From: Pectobacterium brasiliense
GTDB lineage: Bacteria; Pseudomonadota; Gammaproteobacteria; Enterobacterales; Enterobacteriaceae
DNA length: 64,000 nucleotides
Direction: 5' to 3'
Assembly (NCBI RefSeq): GCF_013449685.1
Contig: NZ_JACDSF010000003.1
Location: 59,220 to 123,219, forward strand
This document shows positions 27,499-38,977 of the stretch, piece after piece. The stretch's first letter is position 1, and every line of letters begins with the position of its first letter. The notes beneath the pieces were generated by a model. The model did no database searches. It had not been told where the DNA came from and worked only from the letters and a program-made list of their open reading frames with translations. The position numbers and the translations under genes were made by a program.

Positions 27499-28114
27499 AA
27501 GCGTTGAGCCTGCCTGTCTGACAGCCTGGAAACGTGCCAATCCTACTGGTCACTATGATGACCTGACACCAGCCGTTCGTCAGGACATCCGTGACGCCTG
27601 TACCAAAGAGCAATTTGGCCTGTGTGCCTACTGTTGTAAACCGATAAGTGGTGGTAGCCATGACACCATGAATGAACATGTTCAGGCTCGTAACTCCGCA
27701 CCACAACTCAGCCTCGACTTCACCAACATCGTGGCGAGTTGCACCACGCCAAACCAGTGCGATGCAGCCCACGGTTCACAATATTTTTCACTCACGCCAT
27801 TAATGACAGCGTGTGAAACAGAGTTGCAATTTATGATCAGCGGGCGCGTCACTAGCACCACATCTCGTGCACAAGAAACCATTCGGGTGCTTAATCTCGG
27901 TGATAATGAAACTCATAACAAAAAACTGATTGAAATACGCAAGCAGGCTATCAACACCCTATTATTGAGGGATGGAATTGATCCTGATGAAGGCTTGGAG
28001 GATGACGAGCTATTGCAATCCATCATTAACGATCTCTGTATACCTAAGGATGGCATGCTTGAACCCTACGCCCCCGTGTTGGTTAATATCTTGAGAGGGT
28101 GGCTGTCAGTGTAG
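27482..28114 (+). CDS. ptuB: PtuB-like HNH endonuclease of the Septu-type module
   Basis: Encodes 210 residues from a GTG at 27482, inside the end of ptuA. The HNH core is C48-x2-C51 (LCAYC), E65-H66 (MNEHVQA), N82 (DFTNIVASC) with C87 and a later C (NQCDAAH), a zinc-organised beta-beta-alpha-metal nuclease. The family (TIGR02646-like, also the HNH effector of retron Ec78) cuts DNA or tRNA during defence. The C-terminal 100 residues are helical with no recognisable motif. Coupled to ptuA; the pair is inserted between yhiN and a phosphodiesterase gene. Confidence 0.8.
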   Translation: MREITKSVEPACLTAWKRANPTGHYDDLTPAVRQDIRDACTKEQFGLCAYCCKPISGGSHDTMNEHVQARNSAPQLSLDFTNIVASCTTPNQCDAAHGSQYFSLTPLMTACETELQFMISGRVTSTTSRAQETIRVLNLGDNETHNKKLIEIRKQAINTLLLRDGIDPDEGLEDDELLQSIINDLCIPKDGMLEPYAPVLVNILRGWLSV

Positions 28115-28446
28115 AAACTCGCTTATTTCACCCATGCTCGTTACCCGCGACAATGTAATCCTTCTGCCTCATTACCTGAATGTGGCACTGGATAATGACG
28201 TGAGGCCATAACATGGCGGGAAGTGACCGAACGCCATACGGATTTAAACGGTCTACACGACGCCACGATTTACATTCAAGGTGTGAACAGCAATCCAATC
28301 CCCGCTTATTCAGGTTACAAACTTTATTGTCACCGAATCCCTTTTAGCAAATAGGCACTATAATAATCTCTATTCAGCACTCTCCTTTGATTCACGGAGA
28401 AAAGGACGTCTCTACATAGGCCTCTGCTGCCAGAAAGGAGATGTGG
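28115..28446. other. Spacer after ptuB with an orphan open stretch
   Basis: No complete gene is supported. Between stops at 28193-28198 and 28352-28354 one plus-strand frame is open for 51 codons (from 28199), reading REAITWREVTERH...GVNSNPIPAYSGYKLYCHRIPF, but it has no ATG and no ribosome site. It looks more like a gene remnant than noise, yet I cannot name a parent. The rest should hold the promoter of the phosphodiesterase gene; none was identified. Confidence 0.35.
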
Positions 28447-30036
28447 ATGAGCCCTAGACGTAGTAAACCTAAAATCAACATATTGCAGTTGCTGGTTGCA
28501 GGCATGCTGCCACTGCTGCTTGGTTTATTGTTCACGTTTGTTGAGTCCAGATTAATGGTAAAGCGCGATCTGGAATCCACCGCGCAAATCGCAATGAATC
28601 ATGCCGAGAATATTTCGACACAGGCATGGCAGATGGTGGATCGCCTCCAGCGCTTTCAGGGTCAGCCCTGCAACGTCATCGGCGATGAACTACAACGTCT
28701 CGGTTCGGTCTTTTCTTACTTTCGCGCAATCGGCGTTATCCATAATACCGACGTCTATTGCTCTTCAACGTTTGGCACCACGCTGACGCTACTAAGCCGC
28801 GTCATTCAACAGCCGCTACCGGAGACCTATTCTGAACGCTGGAGCCTGTCGATTGCCGGTTCAGATAACGTGAAAGAACGCCCGGCGCTGATCTTCGTCC
28901 AGATGCCTCCTACGGGTTACGGCGCTTATGCCATGGTCGATGCGCAATATCTGATCGATCTCATGACTGCAATTAGCAAGATTCGGGGCTATCAACTTAT
29001 CCTACAAATGGATAACGGCCATCCGATTCAAACGGGTCCAACCATTACGCCGCACAGAAGCCTATTTTCTACCTCTGCGCTTGAAATCAAGTCGAGCCGC
29101 TTTCCAATTACCCTCAATGTTACCGCCCCCGCCACTCAGGAAATCACCAACTGGAAGCAGGCATTTTTCACGTTTCTGCCACTGGCCATTATTCTCTCTC
29201 TGCTTTTCACTACGGCAATGTGGTACTGGCAAAAACGTAAATTATTCTTCCGCGAAGAAATCCGTAGGGGTATCGCTAACGGCGAATTTTCCGTCTATTA
29301 CCAGCCTATCTATGACACGGAATCACGAGCCTGCACTGGAGTAGAAACGCTACTGCGCTGGCGACGCAGCGACGGGCAGTGGATTAGACCCGATATATTT
29401 ATTTCTGCCGCCGAAGCAGAAAGTATGATCATTCCCATCACACGGCATTTATTTGAGCTGGTAGCGTCAGATATCGCCAGTTGGCAGGTAAAACCGGGTT
29501 TCCATCTGGGGCTCAACGTTGCAGCAGAGCATTTGCATCACCCAAGTTTCGTATCAGACGTACACCGCTTCGCAGAGAAAGTCGCCGCTCATTCATTAAA
29601 CATTACGCTGGAACTGACAGAACGTAACCTCATTAGCAACGGCCCTGAAATCATACAGCGCCTGCATCAACTGCGTGAAGATGGCTTTATGATTGCCATT
29701 GATGACTTCGGCACCGGCCACTGTTCACTTTCTTACCTGCAAAATTTTCCACTGGATTGCCTGAAAATAGACCAGGGATTTGTTGGCGCGGTTTCATCAC
29801 CAGATGAAGAAGCCCCTATTCTTGATGCCATTATTACTTTGAGCCATCGCATCAAGCTTCAATCCGTAGCGGAAGGCGTGGAAACCGAGCAACAGCTCCT
29901 GTATTTACAACGGCGTGGCGTCAAATATATACAGGGATTCCTTTATGCCAAGCCAATGGACAATGAATTGTTGCTGGTCTGGCTTCACTATAATGGCAAT
30001 AAATCGATTGAGAGCTTTATGAATAAAAACAAATAA
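28447..30036 (+). CDS. Membrane-bound c-di-GMP phosphodiesterase, CSS-EAL type
   Basis: Encodes 529 residues from the ATG at 28447 (GGAG ends six bases upstream; the ATG at 28441 touches it and is too close). Membrane helices lie at about residues 10-30 and 240-260, flanking a periplasmic CSS domain with the redox-sensitive Cys of C105-S-S. The EAL domain follows (about 275-520), with E300-T-L-L-R in place of EALLR, DDFGTG at 419, 'LKIDQGFV', and 'EGVETEQQ' for metal and base, so it should be active. Such enzymes (PdeB/C/D-like) hydrolyse c-di-GMP and favour motility over biofilm; DsbA/DsbB control the CSS disulfide in E. coli. Single gene. Confidence 0.88.
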   Translation: MSPRRSKPKINILQLLVAGMLPLLLGLLFTFVESRLMVKRDLESTAQIAMNHAENISTQAWQMVDRLQRFQGQPCNVIGDELQRLGSVFSYFRAIGVIHNTDVYCSSTFGTTLTLLSRVIQQPLPETYSERWSLSIAGSDNVKERPALIFVQMPPTGYGAYAMVDAQYLIDLMTAISKIRGYQLILQMDNGHPIQTGPTITPHRSLFSTSALEIKSSRFPITLNVTAPATQEITNWKQAFFTFLPLAIILSLLFTTAMWYWQKRKLFFREEIRRGIANGEFSVYYQPIYDTESRACTGVETLLRWRRSDGQWIRPDIFISAAEAESMIIPITRHLFELVASDIASWQVKPGFHLGLNVAAEHLHHPSFVSDVHRFAEKVAAHSLNITLELTERNLISNGPEIIQRLHQLREDGFMIAIDDFGTGHCSLSYLQNFPLDCLKIDQGFVGAVSSPDEEAPILDAIITLSHRIKLQSVAEGVETEQQLLYLQRRGVKYIQGFLYAKPMDNELLLVWLHYNGNKSIESFMNKNK

Positions 30037-30094
30037 GGAGAAAAGCAGTAATAACCGGCGGAAGCCTATCCACCGGCATTCAATAATAGGAAAA

Positions 30095-30619
30095 TCAGAA
30101 ACGGTAACCGACGCCAATATTAAAAGCGTCTACACGCGTTTCATAAATTTTCGTGCCCTCGTAGCCAATATCAATCGCCCAGTTTGCTACTGGTGTAATT
30201 TGAATACCGGCACCATAAGCAAAGCTGGATTTACTTTCACTACCCGACTCACGGACAGTACCTCCCTCTTCCCAACTTGATTTACCGCGGCCAATACCCG
30301 CCAACCCATAAACACTGACATAGTCGTTAAAACGGTAAGATGGACCAGCCATGAGTGAATAGTATTTCAGCTTATAAACATCACTGTTTGAATTCTGATA
30401 ATACTCAGTTTGTTCCGCGCTCACATAAGTGAAAGAACCGATAATACCGAGCGCAGTATCGCCCTGATAATGGTATTTTGCCGTAATCCCTTTTGGATCT
30501 TTAAAGTCATCGACTTTCGCCTGAGCATAACCCAAAGACACTGTTTGTGTCGCCTGAGCAGCAGACATTCCCATGGTACAAGCAATCAAAGTGGAGAGTA
30601 GCAGTGTTGTTTTTTTCAT
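30095..30619 (-). CDS. OmpX/Ail/Lom-family outer-membrane protein
   Basis: Encodes 174 residues with a signal peptide (residues 1-24, ending AQA). An eight-stranded barrel is expected: strands alternate, as in 'LGIIGSFTYVSAEQTEYYQ', 'YYSLMAGPSYRFNDYVSVYGLAGIGRGK' and the C-terminal 'NIGVGYRF', which ends in Phe for BAM recognition. It resembles OmpX (ATSTV.GGYAQ... core) but has longer loops. Family members act in adhesion, serum resistance or envelope stress. The start MKKTTLLL at 30619 is chosen because the signal peptide begins there; the open frame extends upstream without homology. Could be the OmpX orthologue or a paralogue. Confidence 0.85.
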   Translation of the reverse strand: MKKTTLLLSTLIACTMGMSAAQATQTVSLGYAQAKVDDFKDPKGITAKYHYQGDTALGIIGSFTYVSAEQTEYYQNSNSDVYKLKYYSLMAGPSYRFNDYVSVYGLAGIGRGKSSWEEGGTVRESGSESKSSFAYGAGIQITPVANWAIDIGYEGTKIYETRVDAFNIGVGYRF

Positions 30620-31052
30620 GATCGAAACATCTTCCATATTTGAATAAAAAGCCGGTTTCAACAAAGCGAATATATAATTTTCGCAAATGTTTTCCGCACA
30701 TAAAATTACATTTAAATACGAAGAGGTAAAGTCAGAATTATTTTTAAACAATCGGCTTGAAATTTATTTAAATCATTAAAAAACAAAAATATAGATATTA
30801 CTCATGGTAATTAATGTGCGCCGTTTAACACTATTTTTGGGAACATTCTGAACTGAAGACCGAGGAAATATGGAAATTTTCGACGCCAAAGAATACTGAG
30901 GAAAAGCCCTACACTCATAAAGGAAAAATTTTCAAAGCGACTATTTTTAAACAAAAACGCGCTTAAAACGAGATTAATTTTGAACCGATAGTTTGAATAG
31001 ACGATGATCGAAACAGGAGAAAAGTTGAGGATGACTTACTGAGGAGGAAAGG
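30620..31052. other. AT-rich spacer between the OmpX-like gene and tRNA-Pro
   Basis: About 430 bp, strongly A/T-rich near 30680-30980, with the promoter of the OmpX-like gene expected at its left end. A 45-codon open stretch without a start (30829-30966) and a 9-codon ATG frame (30870) are the only frames; neither is supported. No hairpin stands out. Confidence 0.45.
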
Positions 31053-31129
31053 TGGTCGGCGAGAGAGGATTCGAACCTCCGACCCACTGGTCCCAAACCA
31101 GTTGCGCTACCAAGCTGCGCTACTCGCCG
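31053..31129 (-). tRNA. proM: tRNA-Pro (anticodon UGG)
   Basis: 77 nt including an encoded CCA. The acceptor CGGCGAG pairs with CTCGCCG, the D-arm is GCGCAGCTTGGTAGCGC, the anticodon stem ACTGG/CCAGT holds the loop TTTGGGA (anticodon TGG), and the T-arm is TCGGAGGTTCGAATCC. The sequence corresponds to E. coli proM. In E. coli the proline tRNA next to eptB is proK (CGG), so a UGG gene at this place is notable. Confidence 0.95.
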
Positions 31130-31260
31130 AATGCGGGCGCATATTACTGCTACCCCATTGAAGCGTCAATACCTTTTTAGCAAAAGGATTTCGGCTGCCG
31201 TTAAAGTGTCCATTCTTTGTATTTACAGCCTGAAACCGACGTCCTTGTCCGTGATTCATG

Positions 31261-32940
31261 TCAATTAGCGGGTTTCTGGCACCAGTTATTTTTAGGGTTA
31301 ATACCGCCGTCAGGCGATGTGTATCCCACACATCCAAGAATCGTATCAAACAGCTCTTCATGGCGATGTGTTTTGCCAACGCGCTGCTGAGCCTTCAACT
31401 GCTCAAACGCATGCTGGTTATCGGGATCAGCCAGAAACTTATCCGATGTCCACACCATCATCGGTGAACGGAACTGTTCAGGCGGTGCCATCTGACGCGG
31501 CGTGCCATGCAAATGATAGTTATCATCGATGGATTCACCGTGATCGGAGGCATAAAACACAATCGCTTTCTTATCCCGCACCTGATCGATCACGCTATCA
31601 ATAAAGCTATCGGTATAGAGCACGCTATTATCGAAAGCATTAATCAACTGCTCACGCGTACAAGAGGCATCAACACCCATACATTCTGGCTGATAGCGCG
31701 CATAGCTGCGGGGATAGCGCATGGAATACAGATAGTGGGAACCTTTGGTATGCAGCACAATCAGATGCTTACCTTTGGGGTAGCGTGCCAGTGATTCCTT
31801 GACCTCATCGACCAGCAACATATCCTGCACCGACTTGCCATCATTGTGTTTCTCTGACGCAATCATTTCACGGAAAGAGTAGTTATTCGCCTCAATACTA
31901 TTGTAAAACCACACCTCACTCTGCATAGCAAACAGCTCAGAGGTAAAGCCCAGCTCTTTCAGTACGGCAAAGATGTTCTGCTCTTTCAGGGTTCGCTGCG
32001 GGTTGTCTTCCGTACCGCCTTCTCGCACAAACATACAGCGCATGGAAAGCTTGGTGGAGGTATCACACGACTGACCACGGAATGCGACCAGGTTTTTTTC
32101 TTTTGATAGCTTCGGCGTCGTATCTCGCTCGTAGCCCAACAGCCCCATATGATCCCAGCGGGTTGTTTCACCGATAATGAAAACAACGTAGGTGTCGTCA
32201 ATGCCTTTCGGTGGGACATAGGTAAAATGCTGAGCCGGATCGAAAAGATTAGAAGAATCTTGGCTCTCGTCATACTTGGTGTATGCAAACAATCCTAATG
32301 CAGACAACCAGTTAGAAGGCAGATACGAGTGAGCCACCACGCCACCATAACTGGGCAAGTCCACATTCGATTCACGCTCGGACACTGACTGAACGTTATC
32401 CATATAGCGAAGCGGCATCCAAACCAGCGCAACAACGGCGATAAGAACCAGAAGAGGAATCAACCGCTTTCCCGGTGATTTAAGCTGTTCGATCAGCGTG
32501 TCACGTAGCGAGTTCTTCCAGATCAAAAACAGCGGCAGCGCACTTACCACCAGCATCCACAGGAAAAAACGAAAACCAATCACTTCTTTAGAAAGATCAA
32601 TATCCGTAGTCATGACCGCTGCAACAATGCCATAGCCAATCACAACATTAAAAAACGTCATGTAATAGCTGGCAGCAACGGAGATCAAGACCAAGAGAGA
32701 AGCAATTATCCGATAAAAACGGCGTCCCCCGAGCGAAATAATCCTCATCAGGAAAAAGGTAAATAAGATACTCGCGGTCAATTCGACAAGAGCGGGAATG
32801 AACGTTGGAACCTGACTGCCAGCAGAGAGTGAAAAATAATCAAATCGGCGATAATACACTGAGATATTGAGAAAAAGACCAATATAAATTGCCAGGACAA
32901 ACGATAATTTGGGTTGCGAAAAAGATGCTACAAACTTCAT
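31261..32940 (-). CDS. eptB: Kdo2-lipid A phosphoethanolamine 7''-transferase EptB
   Basis: Encodes 559 residues. Five N-terminal membrane helices (residues ~10-190), then a periplasmic sulfatase/alkaline-phosphatase-like domain: 'YVVFIIGETTRWDHMGLLGYERDTTPKL' gives the metal ligand E and the nucleophile T of GETTR, and 'IVFYASDHGESI' gives the D-H metal pair. It adds phosphoethanolamine to the outer Kdo of LPS and lowers negative charge. The sequence agrees with E. coli EptB ('VIGYGI.A.VMTTDIDLSKEV', 'DNPQRTLKEQNIFAVLK'), distinguishing it from EptA. It needs calcium and is repressed by the sRNA MgrR in E. coli; no such site was checked here. Confidence 0.93.
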   Translation of the reverse strand: MKFVASFSQPKLSFVLAIYIGLFLNISVYYRRFDYFSLSAGSQVPTFIPALVELTASILFTFFLMRIISLGGRRFYRIIASLLVLISVAASYYMTFFNVVIGYGIVAAVMTTDIDLSKEVIGFRFFLWMLVVSALPLFLIWKNSLRDTLIEQLKSPGKRLIPLLVLIAVVALVWMPLRYMDNVQSVSERESNVDLPSYGGVVAHSYLPSNWLSALGLFAYTKYDESQDSSNLFDPAQHFTYVPPKGIDDTYVVFIIGETTRWDHMGLLGYERDTTPKLSKEKNLVAFRGQSCDTSTKLSMRCMFVREGGTEDNPQRTLKEQNIFAVLKELGFTSELFAMQSEVWFYNSIEANNYSFREMIASEKHNDGKSVQDMLLVDEVKESLARYPKGKHLIVLHTKGSHYLYSMRYPRSYARYQPECMGVDASCTREQLINAFDNSVLYTDSFIDSVIDQVRDKKAIVFYASDHGESIDDNYHLHGTPRQMAPPEQFRSPMMVWTSDKFLADPDNQHAFEQLKAQQRVGKTHRHEELFDTILGCVGYTSPDGGINPKNNWCQKPAN

Positions 32941-33106
32941 TATGACAAGTGCTCCAACAAACCTTTCTTATTATCTGAAGCTATACGACAACATCCGTAT
33001 GCCCAAGTTCAACATAAATAATCAGACTCACAGGCATTTCTATATCGCAAAACAGCAAATAGGCGTAGACATTTAATTTGTAAATTTTACTTATGATTAA
33101 GTGGAG

Positions 33107-33131
33107 AGGACAGAAAAAATTTGTCCTTTTA
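33107..33131 (+). terminator. Short hairpin with T-run in the ligB-eptB spacer
   Basis: AGGACA (33107-33112) pairs with TGTCCT (33122-33127), followed by TTT and then ATGTG on the plus strand. No plus-strand gene ends here, so it may close an unannotated small transcript or act within the ligB mRNA 3' end on the other strand. Confidence 0.35.
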
Positions 33132-33195
33132 TGTGAATGAATCCACGAAAAAATAAAAGGTGCGATCCCAATCTGTTATGAAAAATCACCACCGC

Positions 33196-35832
<2,637 letters not shown>

Positions 35833-35885
35833 CGCCTCTTTCAGTATGATGCGCAGTCATTTTATTTCCTGTGGAGTAGCACATT

Positions 35886-36161
35886 ATGGCACGCGTAACT
35901 GTTCAAGACGCTGTAGAGAAAATTGGTAACCGTTTTGACCTGGTGTTGGTCGCTGCTCGTCGCGCCCGTCAAATCCAGACTGGCGGCAAAGATCCGCTGG
36001 TTCCTGAAGAAAACGATAAGTACACCGTGATCGCACTGCGTGAAATCGAAGAAGGTCTGATCAACAACCAGATTCTGGATGTTCGTGACCGTCAGGAACA
36101 GCAAGAGCAGGAAGCCGCAGAGATTCAGGCGGTTACCGCGATTGCTGAAGGCCGTCGTTAA
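35886..36161 (+). CDS. rpoZ: RNA polymerase omega subunit
   Basis: Encodes 91 residues, the full length. [29 protein letters not shown] is invariant in enterobacteria. Omega clamps the beta' C-terminus and forms part of ppGpp site 1 on RNA polymerase, which gives functional sense to its place before spoT. A GTGGAG ribosome site precedes the start. The spoT start lies 18 bp after the stop. Confidence 0.97.
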   Translation: MARVTVQDAVEKIGNRFDLVLVAARRARQIQTGGKDPLVPEENDKYTVIALREIEEGLINNQILDVRDRQEQQEQEAAEIQAVTAIAEGRR

Positions 36162-36179
36162 TCACACCACGAGTCGCCC

Positions 36180-38279
36180 TTGTACATTTTTGAAAGCCTT
36201 AATCTGCTGATTCAACGTTATCTGCCAGAAGATCAGATCAAACGTTTACAGCAGGCTTACTTAGTTGCACGTGATGCTCACGAGGGGCAGACTCGCTCCA
36301 GCGGTGAACCCTACATCACACACCCTGTTGCCGTCGCCTGTATTCTGGCGGAGATGCGTCTCGATTACGAAACGCTGATGGCAGCACTGCTGCATGATGT
36401 CATAGAAGACACCCCCGCCACCTATCAGGACATGGAACAGCTTTTTGGTAAAAGCGTTGCTGAACTGGTAGAGGGCGTGTCCAAGCTGGACAAGTTAAAG
36501 TTCCGCGATAAGAAAGAAGCGCAGGCTGAAAACTTTCGCAAAATGATCATGGCGATGGTGCAAGATATTCGCGTTATCCTGATCAAACTCGCAGACCGTA
36601 CCCATAACATGCGCACGCTGGGCTCATTGCGCCCAGACAAGCGCCGCCGTATTGCCCGTGAAACGCTGGAAATCTATAGCCCGCTGGCACATCGACTGGG
36701 TATCCATCACCTCAAAACCGAGCTGGAAGAACTGGGTTTTGAGGCGCTGTATCCGAACCGTTATCGCGTCATTAAAGAGGTCGTCAAGGCCGCACGCGGT
36801 AACCGCAAGGAAATGATTCAAAAAATCCTGTCGGAAATCGAAGGGCGTTTGACCGAAGCCGGGATTGCCTGCCGCGTCAGCGGTCGCGAAAAACACCTGT
36901 ATTCCATCTACTGCAAAATGCACCTGAAAGAGCAGCGCTTTCATTCCATCATGGATATCTACGCGTTTCGGGTCATCGTGAAAGAACTGGACACTTGCTA
37001 TCGAGTGCTCGGTCAGGTTCACAGCCTGTATAAGCCCCGCCCAGGTCGGGTAAAAGACTACATTGCCATTCCTAAAGCTAACGGCTATCAGTCGCTTCAC
37101 ACGTCTCTGATTGGTCCGCACGGCGTGCCGGTCGAAGTACAAATTCGGACCGACGACATGGATCAAATGGCGGAAATGGGTGTTGCCGCGCACTGGGCCT
37201 ATAAAGAAGGCGAAAGCAGCACTACCGCACAGGTACGCGCTCAACGCTGGATGCAAAGCCTGCTGGAACTCCAGCAAAGCGCCGGTAGCTCATTCGAATT
37301 TATCGAAAGCGTGAAGTCCGATCTCTTCCCTGACGAGATGTACGTCTTTACGCCGGAAGGCCGTATTGTGGAACTCCCCGCAGGCGCGACACCCGTCGAT
37401 TTCGCCTACGCGGTACACACCGACATCGGGCATGCCTGCGTCGGCGCTCGCGTCGACCGCCAGCCTTACCCACTGTCACAGTCGCTCACCAGCGGCCAAA
37501 CCGTTGAAATCATTACCGCGCCGGGTGCCAGACCAAACGCCGCATGGCTTAATTTCGTGGTGAGTTCCAGAGCACGCTCCAAAATTCGCCAGATGCTGAA
37601 AAACCTCAAGCGTGATGACTCCGTAAGCCTCGGTCGCCGTTTGCTGAACCACGCATTGGGCAACGGTCGCAAACTCTCCGACATCCCTGAAAAGTCGATT
37701 CAGCTTGAGCTTGAGCGCATGAAGCTCGCCACGCTGGACGATCTGATGGCGGAAATTGGTATGGGTAATGCAATGAGCGTCGTTGTGGCGAAAAATCTGC
37801 TGAACGAACAATCTGAACTGGGAACCACTGGGCTACGCAAGTTGCCGATCAAAGGCGCAGATGGCGTCATGCTCTCATTTGCCAAGTGCTGCCGCCCTAT
37901 CCCCGGTGACCCGATTATTGCCCACATCAGCCCCGGTAAAGGGCTGGTTATTCACCATGAATCCTGTCGCAATATTCGCGGCTATCAGAAAGAACCTGAA
38001 AAATTCATGGCGGTAGAGTGGGATAAGGTGACGGAACAAGAGTTCATCGCCGAAATCAAAGTCGATATGTTCAACCATCAGGGCGCGCTGGCGAACCTGA
38101 CGGCAGCGATCAACGCCGCGAACTCCAATATTCAGAGCATCAATACGGAAGAGAAGGACGGCCGCGTATACAGTGCCTTTATCCGTCTCACTACTCTCGA
38201 TCGCGTTCATCTAGCCAATATTATGCGTAAAATCCGCGTGATGCCGGATGTCATCAAAGTTAACCGTAACCGAAATTAA
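36180..38279 (+). CDS. spoT: Bifunctional (p)ppGpp synthase/hydrolase SpoT
   Basis: Encodes 699 residues from a TTG start, as in E. coli. The HD hydrolase domain (residues ~1-180) has 'ITHPVAVACILAEM' and 'LLHDVIEDT', with the catalytic HD. The synthetase domain has 'YQSLHTSLIGPHGVPVEVQIRT'; the TGS domain starts near 'MYVFTPEGRIVELPAGATPVDFAY'. A C-terminal ACT domain follows ('EIKVDMFNHQGALANLTAAI'). SpoT mainly degrades ppGpp, responding to carbon, iron and fatty-acid stress. Five bases separate it from trmH; the operon rpoZ-spoT-trmH-recG is conserved. Confidence 0.96.
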   Translation: MYIFESLNLLIQRYLPEDQIKRLQQAYLVARDAHEGQTRSSGEPYITHPVAVACILAEMRLDYETLMAALLHDVIEDTPATYQDMEQLFGKSVAELVEGVSKLDKLKFRDKKEAQAENFRKMIMAMVQDIRVILIKLADRTHNMRTLGSLRPDKRRRIARETLEIYSPLAHRLGIHHLKTELEELGFEALYPNRYRVIKEVVKAARGNRKEMIQKILSEIEGRLTEAGIACRVSGREKHLYSIYCKMHLKEQRFHSIMDIYAFRVIVKELDTCYRVLGQVHSLYKPRPGRVKDYIAIPKANGYQSLHTSLIGPHGVPVEVQIRTDDMDQMAEMGVAAHWAYKEGESSTTAQVRAQRWMQSLLELQQSAGSSFEFIESVKSDLFPDEMYVFTPEGRIVELPAGATPVDFAYAVHTDIGHACVGARVDRQPYPLSQSLTSGQTVEIITAPGARPNAAWLNFVVSSRARSKIRQMLKNLKRDDSVSLGRRLLNHALGNGRKLSDIPEKSIQLELERMKLATLDDLMAEIGMGNAMSVVVAKNLLNEQSELGTTGLRKLPIKGADGVMLSFAKCCRPIPGDPIIAHISPGKGLVIHHESCRNIRGYQKEPEKFMAVEWDKVTEQEFIAEIKVDMFNHQGALANLTAAINAANSNIQSINTEEKDGRVYSAFIRLTTLDRVHLANIMRKIRVMPDVIKVNRNRN

Positions 38280-38284
38280 TCGTC

Positions 38285-38977
38285 ATGACCCCTCAACGTT
38301 ATGCACGTATAAAAGAAATGCTCAACTGTCGTCAGCCCGATCTAACGATTTGCATGGAGCAGGTGCATAAACCTCATAACGTTTCTGCGGTTATCCGCAC
38401 TGCGGATGCTGTCGGTGTGCATGAGGTTCATGCGATTTGGCCCACCAGCCGGATGAAAACGCTGGTTTCCTCCGCCGCAGGCAGCAATAGCTGGGTGCAG
38501 GTGAAAACTCATCGCAATATCGGTGATGCGGTTGGTCACCTGAAGGCTGAAGGCATGCAGGTTTTGGCAACTAATTTGTCTGAACACGCGGTCGATTTTC
38601 GGGAAATTGATTACACCCGCCCCACCTGTATTCTGCTCGGGCAAGAAAAAACTGGGATTACTGCCGAAGCGCTCAAACTGGCCGATCGGGATATCATCAT
38701 TCCGATGACTGGCATGGTACAGTCGCTGAATGTGTCCGTAGCCTCAGCGTTGATCCTGTATGAAGCGCAGCGCCAGCGCCAGATAGCCGGCATGTACCAG
38801 CGTGAAGACAGCCCGTTAGATGAAGAAGAGCAGCAGCGCCTGCTTTTCGAAGGGGGCTACCCGGTGCTGGCACGCGTCGCAAAACGTAAAGGGCTGCCTC
38901 GTCCTTATATTGACCATCAGGGTCAGATTGTAGCGGATACCCCGTGGTGGGCCGCGATGCAATCATCGGAGTGCTGA
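38285..38977 (+). CDS. trmH: tRNA (guanosine-18-2'-O)-methyltransferase
   Basis: Encodes 230 residues. A SPOUT-family (trefoil knot) enzyme that methylates G18 in the D-loop. The knot motifs are visible: 'HNVSAVIRTADAVG' (motif 1), 'ILLGQEKTGI' (motif 2) and 'IPMTGMVQSLNVSVASALILYE' (motif 3). The E. coli protein is of the same length. Its stop overlaps the start of recG by one base (TGATG at 38975-38979), a tight coupling typical of this operon. Confidence 0.95.
   Translation: MTPQRYARIKEMLNCRQPDLTICMEQVHKPHNVSAVIRTADAVGVHEVHAIWPTSRMKTLVSSAAGSNSWVQVKTHRNIGDAVGHLKAEGMQVLATNLSEHAVDFREIDYTRPTCILLGQEKTGITAEALKLADRDIIIPMTGMVQSLNVSVASALILYEAQRQRQIAGMYQREDSPLDEEEQQRLLFEGGYPVLARVAKRKGLPRPYIDHQGQIVADTPWWAAMQSSEC

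Noticed and set aside
26056..28114. Retron with ATPase and HNH effectors (Ec78 type)
   Set aside because: No reverse transcriptase gene and no msr/msd-like inverted repeats were seen in the flanks.
30829..30966. 45-codon open stretch upstream of the OmpX-like gene, Lys-rich
   Set aside because: No start codon or ribosome site, and the region is so AT-rich that such a frame is not unusual.
33107..33131. Unannotated sRNA in the ligB-eptB spacer
   Set aside because: Only a 6-bp stem with a short T-run is visible; no promoter could be placed. Kept only as a low-confidence hairpin.
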